Below, one piece after another: positions 48,661-61,200 of a stretch of 64,000 bases of DNA. A model generated the notes under the pieces. That model made no database searches, was not told the DNA's origin, and worked only from the letters and a program-made list of their open reading frames with translations. Location of the stretch: contig PTFA01000082.1 in NCBI GenBank assembly GCA_003342895.1, positions 873,527 through 937,526 of the forward strand. The letters are read 5' to 3'. The position numbers and the translations under genes were made by a program. Origin of the DNA: Casuarius casuarius (taxonomy: Eukaryota; Chordata; Aves; Casuariiformes; Casuariidae). How positions within the stretch are numbered: position 1 is the stretch's first letter; each line of letters opens with the position of its first letter.

Positions 48661-51600
48661 TACAGGTCAAATCTGAGCATTTTAGAGTTCTAGTAGATAT
48701 CAATGAGTAACAAATCAGTTTTATTATACTAGCTTCTTTGTTATACAGTGAGGTAACTGACTAGATTTCACATGCAGAACTTTAGAAATATATAATTTTG
48801 TCAAAGATAACAAAACTGGACTCTTGGAAGAAAGTGTCAAATGTTTCTAATCTTAGTATATTGAGGATAAAAGAAACTGAAGCTGAGACCATTATAACTG
48901 CATTTGTAGTCATTCTGGTGATGTGTTATATTAATATTGATCTTTTCAGTGAGCACATCAGTCAAAAATACAAATTCTTCTTTGTAAAATAAATTTTCTC
49001 CGTCAGTGCTGGTTCTCTCTTCCAGTTTAGAAAAACAGGTATATTGAATTCATGCCTCTATACGGAATAAGCAGAATGTCTTAGCATGAGAAAATCTATT
49101 ATGCTATCAACTATTATAGTTGGCAGTCAGTCAGTATTTGCACCTTAGCTTGCACATGTATTGTACCAGATATCAATACAATGTAGAAGGGATTTTCTAT
49201 TACCACTTCCAATCATTTATATAGATCATGGCAGTGGGATTAGACCCTAGTTTGATTTTTCAGGTTCAAATCCTTTCCTAAACCTTGTTGTTTCTGAAAG
49301 ATAACATTTGTCTGTCACTGGTCTGACTTTTACAGATCTATATGTTAACTCGGTAGAATAAAGTAATGTGAATACTTTTAAGTGGAATTTTATAAACTTA
49401 TTTCAGCTTTCATAGTTACATGTCAATTATGGATCAGTTTTCTGAGAAAATTCCCTGTAATAACCTGCTTTCTCAGACAAAAAATGATGCATGTTCCTCT
49501 CCAAGATAAAATTTGCAGCAGGGCTAGAACAAGTCAGGACTTTGGCCAGAACAAGGAAGGGTAACAACATTGAGATGCTGCAAACAACTGATACTATTAT
49601 ACTGTCAGATCCATGATCACAAAATCGAAACTTGTCTTTTACTTCAGCAGGTCTGAAATTCTTAAATGAGAGACAACAATTTACTGTATCAAAATGCAGT
49701 GAACAACACCCTTTAGTATGTTATGAATAAGTACATTTAAGTACCTACCAAATAGCTTCAGTATCACAGATATCAATGCCATTGATATTTATACAATGAT
49801 GATGTTGAGAATATACAAGTAGTACAACAGGAATACTTAATATAGAAGACACCTAAGGCATTAACACTATCAAAACACCTAGACCAAAAATGAGCTGCCT
49901 ATATGAATCAGGATTCCAGTTTAAAAATTGCCAGACCTTCATGTTTCAGCAGATCTAAATTATGCATGCAAAAATTGAGATTTTCATGTAATATTTGACA
50001 TCAGTTTANCTAACTGTCATAGCTGTCAATTTATCAAATGTTGCTGTCTTTGTCTCTTAAATGACATGTGAGGTTATAAAATGGAACCTAGGCCATTTTG
50101 CAGAAGACGGAGAGACAGAAACGGAAGGAATAATTCCTAGGCACAGTGTCAAGCCTACATACTGCTAAAAGAAATAGAGGAGTTTTCAAGGCAGGGAGGG
50201 ATGGTGTCAGCTTCTGCAAGTGCTTATGTTCTCCCTGAAGCTCTACCATCTTCCCCCCTGGTACAACTCCTCCAGTCCTAAGTTAAAATAGAGCTTTTCT
50301 TCCATTCTTACCACTTCAGTTACCAAGGACATGTAAAGAAGCTAGTAGTTATTCATTGCAGTCTATGTATTATCAATATTAACATATTAATAGTAAAAAA
50401 TACAAAAGCAGTACATATTTAGAAATATATATCTTATAAATAAATAAATAAATGAAGTAGCATTAGAACTTAACACGTGAACAGACCTAATATGATGTCT
50501 TATTTGACAGAGACTTTATGGCTGAAGGGATAAGTAGTGAGATACAGTACTTTTCACCTCCACATCACTTGTCTGAATCCAGTCTTTGCTGGAAGTAAGT
50601 TAACCTCATTAATATCTGTGAGACATGGACCAACCCTCAGCACAAATAAAATGAGACTATGCCCACTCAAACTGCTACTTGCAAAATGCCTTAGACATCA
50701 TCTCCCTCTGGCAACATCAGGGGGAAGCAAAGGATTAGAAGATTGTGGGAAAAGGGTGGTTCCTTCTTCCAAGGACATCATCAGGACAGAGATGTGTTGG
50801 CCAGGTAATGTGGAAAATCTTACAATACATTGTATATGTTGTACATATTCCATATGGATAACAGTATCAACAGAGAACTCCAGTTTAAATATTGCCAAGT
50901 TTACAATATTGCCAATGGGCCACTTCACAGGACAGAGCACCTAAGAAACAGAGACGCTCTCGATTTTAAGGACAACATTATCTGACAGAAAAGTGGTTTT
51001 CTGTATAATTCTGACTAAACAGAAATAGAAATTTATGCTTCAGCATTTCTTTTGTAACTCAAGCCCATTTCTTACAGCAAAAAAACAGTCTCGTCCTGCT
51101 TGTTTTATGAACTAATACACCCAGCTTCTCTAAAATTTCAACACAGCAGACAGTCTTTAAATGTGTTGCTGGCTAGTCTTTCCCTACGTTCTGCTTTTCC
51201 AAGACAATCATTTCATTTCCAAACAATGAGGAAATAAATTTTTCTAAAAGAAGTTTTAACAACCTGTGAACTTCAAAGTTCCCCTTCCCCTCAGTCACAG
51301 AACTTCTAGGGGATATAAAATGAACTGGGAGGGCTCTCATAAATGCGGATCGTTTTCAAAAAAGGGGAACCCTAGAGTCGGAGGCAGAGACTGCCAAATG
51401 GAAGATGCTTCACTGCCCCCTTAGTTTCCAATGGCAGCACAGAATTGTATTTCTATTGCAGAGTCTCCCTGAAATTGTTCATCATAAAAGATCCAGTAAG
51501 AGATATTGCTCCAACACATTAGCAAGACACAGTGCTAGGACAGGGGTCCAAGAGAGGGCGAGCATTTGTAGCATGTCAGGAATTACGTTAATGCTGCAGA

Positions 51601-53984
51601 GCACAGCATTCAGTCTCCTTTTTGCAGAAGTAAAGAATGTTCTGTGGTGGAAGAAATGCTCAAGTTCAGAATATTTTGTTTTTGTGGTATTTTCCCTCTT
51701 TTTGTTCTTAAGCTTCAGCAGTACACACATTAAAATGTGTTTACCATCATCCTGACCAAGACACTTAAAGGATCTAAATCCCTCTGGATCATTCTGCTCT
51801 GTTCACGATTATTTGCTTTATCATCAGCTACCTTGGTAACTCCTCGGAAACCTTCCCATCTATTATCAGTTGAGAAGTTGCACCACAGCTNCTGCGGATA
51901 CAAACTCTCAGCCCCTCTTTGGCACCACCAACTGCAGCTTCCTTACTGCTGAAGACAATTTCTCACTGCATGGTTGGTTTTTAGCATTGGCATTAATCTT
52001 TGATATGGAACATTACAGATTTACCTCTGTGCTAGTAACTAGAAAAAAATAATTTTTAAGTTAAAATCACCAGATTGCAGTAAAATTGCTTAATTTTCAA
52101 AAGACATTGGGCATAAGTATTTGATTTTCTCAGCACAGGCTATTCCCTTCTATTTAATTGCATCCAAATTAGCTAAGTAAGAGATTGTAATAATAGAATA
52201 TTAAGTTCAAAATTCCATAGATACATAAAATAATTCAATGAAATATTAAGATAAAATAATGTCTAAACATGCAATAACATTGAAATTAATTATATTTGTT
52301 GCCTCATGCTTTTGCAGTATGTATCAGTAATAATTTTATGATCAATTAGTGGCAGTTATTCTAATATTCTTCAAGGCCAAAGGTTAATCTAATTAAACTT
52401 ANGAATGCAAAACAATTCAACGTGTTAGCATTCAGTACACTGAGGAAGGCCTTAGAAAATGTGATCTAAAAGAATTTGTCCTCTGTGCTGTTGCATCTGC
52501 AGGTAGGATTAATATATTTTATTGTTCTTTGCTGTTTAATACTGAAGGTCTCTTCAAGTCATTGTTATTTTCACAAGCCCTTTGTATCATAACATCAAAG
52601 TTGAAGGTAAAGTGACCACTTAATGCTTAATATTAAAATGAAGGGAAAACAGATTGATTTGTGGAATTTAGAAGCATCTTAAAACTTAGGCTCCTAACAT
52701 TCAAAGATTATTTTCCTCTAGTTTTTTCTACTGAGGATATTGACATTCAGAATGTTTTATCTAATACTTTCGGCATCATAAAAAATGAAACCAGCACTTA
52801 TGTTCTCTAACATAATGTACAGTAAACAGATTATATAAATATTTCTGAATAATTTTACAGGAAAATATCTCATTAAATTTACAGAACAAGGAGACTGACA
52901 CATGAAAAGCATAGCATAAATTTATTGAGACTCAATGCTTGAATTTGAAAATATCTGCTGTTAACCCATTTTTTTCTTTCAAATACTTTCATAAATATAA
53001 TTTGGAAGTGCATCCTAGCTTACCAATTTGGAGACTCTGTTTTCTAAATTCCCAGGATCTTTGTCTGAATACTATTAATTCTCACAATATTGGTTAGTTT
53101 CTTCTGTCTGTTTCCTTCTATCACATGTGATTTTAATGAATACACTAAAGCTGTATCCCTTTCACTTACTGAAAATCTGCTGCCTTCTGCTGTAAGAAGA
53201 GATACAGAGAATTCAAACAGATTATCAAATGCTGGTGAAGGTTTTTTGCATATAGTACATATTTTTCTACTTCGGTGTAGCTAACCCATCAGCCCAACAT
53301 ATTGATTCATCTATCCATTATAAAACTTGCTCATTCACTTGAGAATAATACTTAAGTACTACAAACTGGTATTTGTCATACTACTATATTATAGTGAAGG
53401 AAAGATGTGAAATTACCTTTTTATTTCTGTTACTCCTAAAAGATTGCTGAGAATAAATTTATATTNAAAATATGAGGTAAAAAGCAGATAAATTTGATAT
53501 TTTGAGAGACTAAAGGACAGAAGGCACTAATAAAGCCAAAAATGCCACCAATTAACAAGCAAGTTTATCTATACAATTTCATGTGTTATAGCTATATCCA
53601 GGCTTAAAATATCTATGCTTGCTACACATTAAGAACAATGTTAAACATAAGCAAGCTATTTAGAATCCAGCTGCATGTAAAATTCTGACTATTTCCAGCA
53701 GGTATCACCTCGTATTTGGCATCTTGAATTTCACTTGCCTTTGGGCTGCCTAATCACCCACCTTTATTAGCACTCAGCAGAATTCCTCACGATCTTCTCT
53801 GGCTTAAAATTTTTAACTTCATTTAAGCATTTAAATAAAATGAACCAATATACAGAGTATTTAAGTACCCACAATGTCTACTGATTTTAGCTGGAATTTT
53901 GTGTGTTCTGCATTTGTGAAGACCAAGTCAACAACATCTGATACTACACTACAGCCAAAAAAAGTTAATATGGTATCAATTTAT
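48661..53984. other. AT-rich non-coding DNA
   Basis: No gene is recognised. An (ATAA)n microsatellite lies at 50436-50453. The open frame at 50537-50944 (135 codons) is unrecognised and treated as chance. The part at about 52140-52440 is very AT-rich with many TAATTA-type cores. Ambiguous bases occur at 50009, 51891, 52402 and 53466. Confidence 0.6.
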
Positions 53985-54480
53985 GTGAATAGAAGTGTCC
54001 TATGCAGAGCATACGAAGCAGTTCTTCCGGTCTACCTGGCCTGGATAAGATCTCACATGGAGTATGTTATGTTTTGGGTAATGCAGTCCAAAATACCAGA
54101 CTGTAGAAGTGAAGAAAAGAGCAATGAGAATAAATGAGAATATTGTTTTTTTCTATCCAAAATAAAGCAAAGGTAAGGGCTTTCAAATATGTATAGAAGA
54201 AAAGCAGAGAGGCATATAGTGTTCTCCATTTCTCCGCGACCAAAGCCAACAGAGAAGCAACACAAAGGAATCATAGCAAAGGAGATTTAGGTTATATATA
54301 CAGAGAAACTTGTTGATGTAAAGGACAGGTAAGCACTGGAGAAGGGGTAAAATCTTTACTACTGGAATTTCTTAGAGAACAGACAAGATTACTGTCTTCT
54401 AGCCATGGTGGAGGCCTTTGGGAAGGTGAGAGGACTCAGACCTATTAAAGTCCTTTCAAACCCCAGAGTCTCCAACTCTG
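53985..54480 (+). mobile_element. Ancient CR1-type LINE, 3' end (third relic)
   Basis: The order of phrases fits the reverse-transcriptase C-terminal tail and 3' UTR of amniote CR1 elements: GTTCTTCCGGTCTACCTGGC, AGATCTCACATGGAGTATGT with ATGTTTTGGG, AAGAGCAATGAGAATAAATG, CTTTCAAATATGTATAGAAG, TGTTCTCCATTTCTCC, AGCAAAGGAGATTTAGGTTA, GGTAAGCACTGGAGAAGG and, near the end, ATTAAAGTCCTTTCAAACCC. All frames are interrupted. The 5' end is truncated and the 3' end is fuzzy. The short open frame that crosses its 5' part (53874-54137) is not a functional gene. Confidence 0.75.
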
Positions 54481-55989
54481 CAGCCTCTGTGAGGCTGTAG
54501 ATTCTTTGAAGGTTTCATATTAATCATTTTTGAAAGTAGTGTCCCTTGGCCACCTGAGAATAGGACCTGTTGTATTAGAGTTGTACAAACAATACAATTG
54601 CAACAACTGCAATGTTAATTCTCAAAGGGAGAGGAGAGGGAGGAAATGGAAAGGAATTGTTTGTTATTAAAATTCCTCTAGTGCAGTAATGCTAAAAGCG
54701 GATTACTAAAATGGGAACAAAACAGGGCATGTTTGGACAGCCAGCAGGAGGAAGGGGGTTTCACAAACACCAGTGTGGAAATCTTGTTCCAGTTGCACTA
54801 AATTTTTATTCTCAAAACATATTTTACATGCATATTTTAAGCGGGAATGGGAAACCACATGTACATCTTATTTAGGAGATATCAGTTAACAATTCAGCTG
54901 GAAAGAGCTAAGGCAAATACCACTATATATCCCTATTTCCTAATCTGAGATAATGTCACTATCTACTTGTAATAAAAAGCCAGGCCACGCAAAACGCACG
55001 ATGCCTGCTAAGATGCCCCTTTCCAGCCCATGGCTATAGTGAGTGTGGAAACTTTTAACGAGTAAAAGATTCTGTCCCCAGCACTCACACAACTCACAGA
55101 TTTAGCCCGCCAACACAAGTGTCACCATTTCATATAAAGATCTCAGTCTGGGGTAGTGATGCAATCAAAATTGGGAGGGAAGAAAATCACGTGGAAAAAC
55201 TCTGTTAATCATTATACAATCCACCAAGTAATACTAGAGCATGGAAACATATATTCAAATATGCCACTCATCTCATTATTTAGTCCAGAAGCATTTGCAC
55301 ATTTGACAATTGAAATTGCCACAAAGGTGGTGAAATGTCAATTTTTGCTACCTTGCAGAAAGCAAATCTCACTACATGGCAGAAAAACTGGTATAAAAGG
55401 CTATCTGTTATGGCTAGAAATCCCCTTAGTTGTCTCCCTTCCCTCATCTTTTATTTTTCCCATCCNTCTCTACTTTTCCCACCTGATCTGAATTGTCTAA
55501 AGAGAGAATGCGGAAGTAAAATCAGTGTGCTTGGGATATTGTAACTATTAACTGGGAAGACAAGCAGTATCTAACTGCCTTGGGCTCTGCGGAAATATTG
55601 GCCTTGAGCTGGCTATGCTGGCACCTCGAATTTGTAAGGATTAACGTTCCAAAAAAGATTTTAAAAGTCTAAGAAGTACTTTTAAGACACTCTGTGTTTG
55701 ACAGAATTTACTGTAGGTAACTCCATGTCCTGATCTTTCCATAGCAGCTCAGCCACAGCAGGAGTCATCAGACAGCCTATAATATTCATGCTTACCAAGA
55801 AATTAGAAATAAAACAATGTGCAGGTGGATTTTTAAAAGGACTACTTACCTTTCAAATAAGAAAACAGACCTGCTCTTTCAGTTAAGAAAAGAACAACGA
55901 AACTAGAATTTTACAGGTATAACATTTACATCTCAAGCAAAGAGGTTCTACCTTTCATTTCCTTTGCCATTACTTTGGAAAATAAAATC
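54481..55989. other. AT-rich non-coding DNA
   Basis: No gene is recognised. The part at about 55560-55670 is complex and leads into the CpG-retaining element that follows. An ambiguous base is at 55466. Confidence 0.55.
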
Positions 55990-56600
55990 TGCAGTGCACA
56001 GGCAGACAGTTGCGAGGTACTGGACGCATTTTATTTTCCCTTGTAACGTTGGCTTTTGCTAAAAGCATTATACTAAACTACCAAGACACCGCCGGCATGC
56101 TAACGTCTTTGTTTTTTCTAAACTTTGTTTCTATAGTCACGATCGTGTCTTGGTGTCCATTACATTATTCATAGCTCTATAAAATGATAGACACCATTTC
56201 TCTGTTTGCTTTTGTTCTGTCAATTTGTTTTTACAATCAGTCTCGCTTTGGGTCTGGTTATAAAGAAAGAAGGTCATAGTTTGGGCCTGTATGAGATCTC
56301 AGTTTCTTGAGAAACTTTTTTCAAGAAACTTACTAATAGATTTGTAGATCTGCAAGCAAAAGAGTTTCTGTACAGGCCTTTGTAGTACAACTTCAAAGGC
56401 TGTCGTAATGACAGCAGATTATGCGTGTACCATTTCCCAGTCTCGTTACAATTACCATCATAGGTATAGATTCATACTACAGCATTTTTTGTTCTTGTTG
56501 CAATCTATGGCGCAAGAATGAGCTATCAGAATTTTAATGCTTCATATATTCTATAAGTTAAGTACAGTTTTGTATGGCTTTGACCTTTTCAATATTCTGT
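55990..56600. other. Candidate conserved non-coding / regulatory element
   Basis: Between about 56010 and 56515 some 13 CpG survive in otherwise AT-rich DNA with no sign of a young insertion, which is suggestive of constraint. Structure inside is unusual. ACCAAGACAC (56080-56089) is mirrored perfectly by GTGTCTTGGT (56145-56154), and the 10-bp palindrome CACGATCGTG (56138-56147) overlaps the second arm. The core GACACC/GGTGTC occurs three times in alternating orientation (56085-56090, 56152-56157, 56190-56195). GGTGT is the core of T-box half sites, so a T-box or similar dimer-binding enhancer is one possibility. A further perfect 10-bp hairpin (arms 56301-56310 and 56321-56330) lies downstream. 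No open frame supports coding. Confidence 0.4.
56301..56330. repeat. Perfect 10-bp inverted repeat, 10-nt loop
   Basis: AGTTTCTTGA at 56301-56310 is exactly mirrored by TCAAGAAACT at 56321-56330. If transcribed, it would form a short hairpin; no T-run follows that would suggest a Pol III terminator. Confidence 0.8.
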
Positions 56601-59600
56601 AATTTGACTGACTGGCTACTCTAATTTGTCCCCTGTTTACAGTCTCAGAAACCTGTGGGGAAGAAGCAGAATGCCCAGCCAATCAAAACACAGAGTACTG
56701 AAAAGATCAAAGTAGTAAAACATACTACTACAGTCTTTCACATGATATATTAGGCATTAAAATTTTCATATCACACTATAAAAAAGTAACATTCTCCCCC
56801 GCAACTCTAGATACCATAAAAGTGGAGACATTAGGGAAGCAAAGGGTGATATCACAACACAAAATAATAATACAATGTATGCTGCTTGTATGTTTTTGGT
56901 TTAGACTGCTGGCATTTCCTCAAATAACTAGCTCTTTCATAGTGTTCAAATTAAATTAAACTCAAATTTAGTTTCATATTTTTAATATAAACTCATGATT
57001 TTCCAATATGTATTCCACAGCTTTGTAAACTGCAATGACAGGATGCTTCCTGATCTTGCTGAGTGCATACCACAAAACCTGCGTCAACAACAACCAACAG
57101 CTCTAACCTGGCACTACATGGATATTTTCTTTGTGTTTCATAGAGACTAGGTGAGTCTAGTAACACAGAGGTAATTTTACATGATTATTAACAATTGAAA
57201 GACTCAGCTTGCACTCCTCTGCTACTGTGTAAATAATCGTAGGAGCAGGTAACAGAAAAAATCCATTGCTTTGATAATATGGCATTCTACTAGGAAAAAA
57301 ACAGTCATCTTACTATGTCAAATATATTAATGGTATATAATGAACAAAAGAGATTAAAAATCAAATGTAAACAAAATTGTGATGATACAAACTGAATAGT
57401 TTATGGATTCATTTCCAGCTAATCACTGCAGCTTAATTGGGTTATAGAACTATAACGTATTACCCTGTTATCACAATGCATGTTTCCTTATCTACTTGCT
57501 AATGAAAGAGATTTATGCATGATGAAGAGCATTAATATGATTTGATTTGTAATTCTTTCACTGAAAATCCCAAAGAACAGACACTGTGATTATTGATGTT
57601 CTCATCAAATATGGTGTCCTATTTTCTACCTTTCAAATGCAAATTGCTTATGTGTATCCTTAACAAGTTTCCAAAGCAACATGCAGTTAATTTAAAAAGT
57701 TTGTCCCTAAATGTGGATTTGTTTATCAGAGTCTCTGTCTCCTCTTTAGGAGCAGACCACTTATAATGAAGAGGTTCAAATATTACACAGAAGTTGTGTG
57801 CTCATCCTGCATGCAAATCTCCTATTTTGTGGTATGATCAGACAGCAGGTGCTGTCACCAAGGAAACAGAAAGAAGCTACTCCAACATCAACCTTCCTAC
57901 AGCAGTAACAAATATGTCTTATAAGATAATAAGAAGTTATAATATTTGCAAATAGGATAATACCTTATCTTATAAAATTTATAATTTGATAACTCTAGCT
58001 GGTAAAAAGCAAAGACAAGGGTATCATGTAATTTGCTGCACTGTGCAGGTGAGCAAGGTTTACAGGCAATGGTGCAGAGCCGCAAGCATGAATCTTCCTC
58101 ATCTACTAGTCACTCGGTTATATGTTCTCAGGCTGCATGCTGTGCTGCTCTGTCTTTCATACTGCATTAGATTTACCATGTATCCCATTCTGCTTATTTT
58201 TCCTTTACTGTCTCATGACCTTCTGCTTTTTGTACTGGCTCACTAAAGTGTCTCAAACAGAACTGCATAAGCATCTTCTAAATGTAAAAGATACAATTCC
58301 TGAGAAAAATGCTATTGTAAAAGCTTTCCTTTGTGCATATTTAGAAAGAAATATCTATAACAAGAGGTACATTAGGACCACATATAATCAAACTGATAAG
58401 TTGGGCGGGATCAATGGGAAATGTCCAAAATGCTAGTGCATTAACACAAGAGTCTAGGCAACACAAGACTGGCAACTGGTGCAAGACATGCAATATGACA
58501 TGACAGAGAGAAATGCACAAAAAGAAAAAGGATCATTTTCCTGTAAAAATAGTGGTTATAAACTGGCCATGATTACATTTGGGTTGGAAACTGGATGACG
58601 GTTTTTAATAATCAGAGGAATAAGTTTCTGTAACAAGATCAGTAGAAGAAAAATACCCTAACTTGAAATACAAAAGTAAAATACATTATCATTATTTTGA
58701 TCCTTTTTCTGCATCATTTTTTATAGCTTTGGTGAATGTAGGGTTCTCCTTCCGCTCCTGACTTATCACAAAAGGGGGACAATTATTATTATTTTTTTTT
58801 TAATGTGTATTTTGCATTGTATAAGGACCAACCCAGACAGGTGTCTCAGTTAAATGCTGTAAAAACTAGCTCATGGCATTGTGAGAGACAACCCCACTCC
58901 AAAAGCAATTGCAATCATAAAGTGGAACATGGACAAAATGAAAGATTATTTCCCATCTGAAAGTCCTGTAATTGTTCAGGAGACAACAGAGGATATATAT
59001 TTTTTTCTTACTCGGATGCTGATCAGAAGAAAGGTTACACTGACCATCGCCAGTCTACTTGGCAACACCTCTAAACACCTTGAGAATATTCATCCAAAAC
59101 ACCACCACAACATTTCTGTTCCCCTTTCTAAAAATCCTAACAGGAAATTTAGTTACTAAATTATAAGCACTGTACTTTAGGGAACAGCTGAAGGAAGAAA
59201 GCTGCCAAATCTCAAGTATTACTATCTGGCAAATAGCCTAGCAGAAATCAATTGGTTTCTAAAGAAGAAAATCTTGTTCTCTAGACTGAGTAAAGATTTA
59301 AAGAGAGATGGCAAGTAGAAATGAATTTCAGTTTCAAGTAGAGTTGTTACTGCAATCAAAAGATATTCCTGTTTGTCACTATGTCATAAAAATTGTTGTT
59401 TGCTGACGCAGATGATAAGGTACCAATTTAGAAAGAGTGAGGACTCTGGTGAAAGGGACCCTTAACTCATGTCCATAACTGNCAGTATCCGTTGCATTTA
59501 TGTGCAGTGTGCAATCTCTCCAACTGATCTTGTCTATGAACCAAGATCTAGGGCTGTTCTCACAACAAAAGCTTACNATCTGCTTTTTTTACTATTTAAT

Positions 59601-61083
59601 TGAATGTGAAGGAGAGTGTTAATAAACATATCAATAATGTAATATGTTAATAACTTTAGGCAAAGAACTCCAGTCTTTTTAGTCTTTTTCTGTGGTCAGT
59701 GGTGAGACACTGGCTCCTCCAGAGGAAAATTCAAAGCAGAAGCCTAACTTTGGTGTTCTGTCTCACTCACTGGAGAATTTGCTATCTTGCCTTGATGACA
59801 TTGGATGATTAGGACACCTGGCTTTAGAAAGACAAGACTATCCTTTGTGGGCATCCACTGCACTGCTGTGTGTAAAAAGAATATTTTCACCACAGAACAA
59901 TAGAAAGAAAAAATGTGTCAAAGGAGGGTGACTAAAGTGAAGTATATCATGCTAAGACAGAATGCTTGGGAAAGTAGCTTGAAAATAGTCTAGCTCGTGA
60001 TAGTCCATGCAGGAAGTCTGAAAAATAAGATAAGAACACTCTTTCTTTCCTGCCTTACTCTTAGATCTTATACATATCAGCTCACCAAGGACAAACCTTT
60101 GGATGCAGAAAACACTAAGACTGGAAAAAAACAGTCTATAAGAAACTCCTCTTTTGTCCTCTGCTTTTAGTAAAGGTTTTCACAAAATTTTAGGATACAG
60201 TTCCTTTCCATTTTTGGAACCGAAGTCTTACTGAAGTTAGGAAATGTTCTGAAACATTATTACATGAGAAAACTTATTTTCATCGTGCTCTGCTCTTACA
60301 AGCTTCAGAATTAATGTGTTTCTTTTAAAAGCCTCTTGTAGAGAGATTTCCAATGACATTTAATAAATTCAAAAGGCCCAAATAAAATTCTAGATCTTTG
60401 GAACCAACTAAAGCAGCTTTTGAAGCTTACTGAATGTATATTGATGCCACAGGCATCAGGTAGCATTAAATAACCTTAGTTGGTTAGATGGCCTGTGTCT
60501 TACTAGTAGATAGGAAAACACGAGAAGTATTTATAAAGATAGCTTTAGGCACAGAAGGCAGTCTTCCCAGGCACCTTCTCTAGTCAGTGAATGGAGACAG
60601 AGGGTCTTTCAAATAGGGAGCCCAACTCCTGGGTTCCAGATCTCCTCCCTAAGAGAGTTCAAGGTGACAACTCTGTTTTTGCTATTATCTTCAGCAATAT
60701 ACAGCTGGAAGACATACAGACGGATAAATAAAGTAGAAGTCAAGAATAAAATACCTGTAATTTCATAATAAGTACATCAGAATGAATCATATGTGTATCA
60801 CTTATAGAAAAATTCCAAACACTTTTCTACAGTGTGTGTTTTCTACTTTTCTATTTTTTCAGGGAGGATTCAATGGCATCTGGGAGCTTTTCTGATGTTT
60901 CATAAAATGGCATATGAAAATGAAATGATGCATTTGAAAACATGAGCACAACTCAGTTCAAAAGGGTGAAGAAGTCAAGGGCACAATGAGTGGGTGGATA
61001 TAAATGAAGGAACAGGGTATGCCAGCACTACTCAATTAACAAGCATTTATCTGACAGTTGAATTCTTTGCTGATATACTGCTT
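56601..61083. other. AT-rich non-coding DNA
   Basis: No gene is recognised. The part at about 57400-57600 (GCTAATGAAAGAG, TTTATGCATGATG, GCATTAATATGATTTG) is dense in POU/homeodomain-type motifs and could be a conserved element. A text fragment at about 60625-60650 (CCCAACTCCTGGGTTCC) resembles a MIR-type phrase but is too short to call. Ambiguous bases are at 59482 and 59577. Confidence 0.55.
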
Positions 61084-61200
61084 CTTTTGTGCTCTTTACT
61101 ATTTTTTTCTCTATAATTTCTCTTTTGTGCTCTTTCTAATTTTTTTTCTCTACGGTTTCTTTTACTCTGTTCTTCCTTTTCTTTTTCTCTGGCGCTTTGT
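61084..61200 (+). repeat. Imperfect ~38-bp tandem repeat in a T/C-rich tract
   Basis: Unit one (61084-61121) begins CTTTTGTGCTCTTT, contains a T-run and TTTCTCTA, and is repeated with few changes at 61122-61160. A more decayed third unit (about 61161-61198, with TTTTTCTCTGGCGC) appears to follow. The 61-codon open frame across it is just the low-complexity translation. Confidence 0.65.

Noticed and set aside
50537..50944. 135-codon open frame
   Set aside because: No similarity to a known protein and an overlapping 80-codon frame on the other strand; typical of chance.
60590..60660. MIR-like phrase CCCAACTCCTGGGTTCC
   Set aside because: Only a short phrase matches; the following sequence does not continue through the MIR core convincingly.
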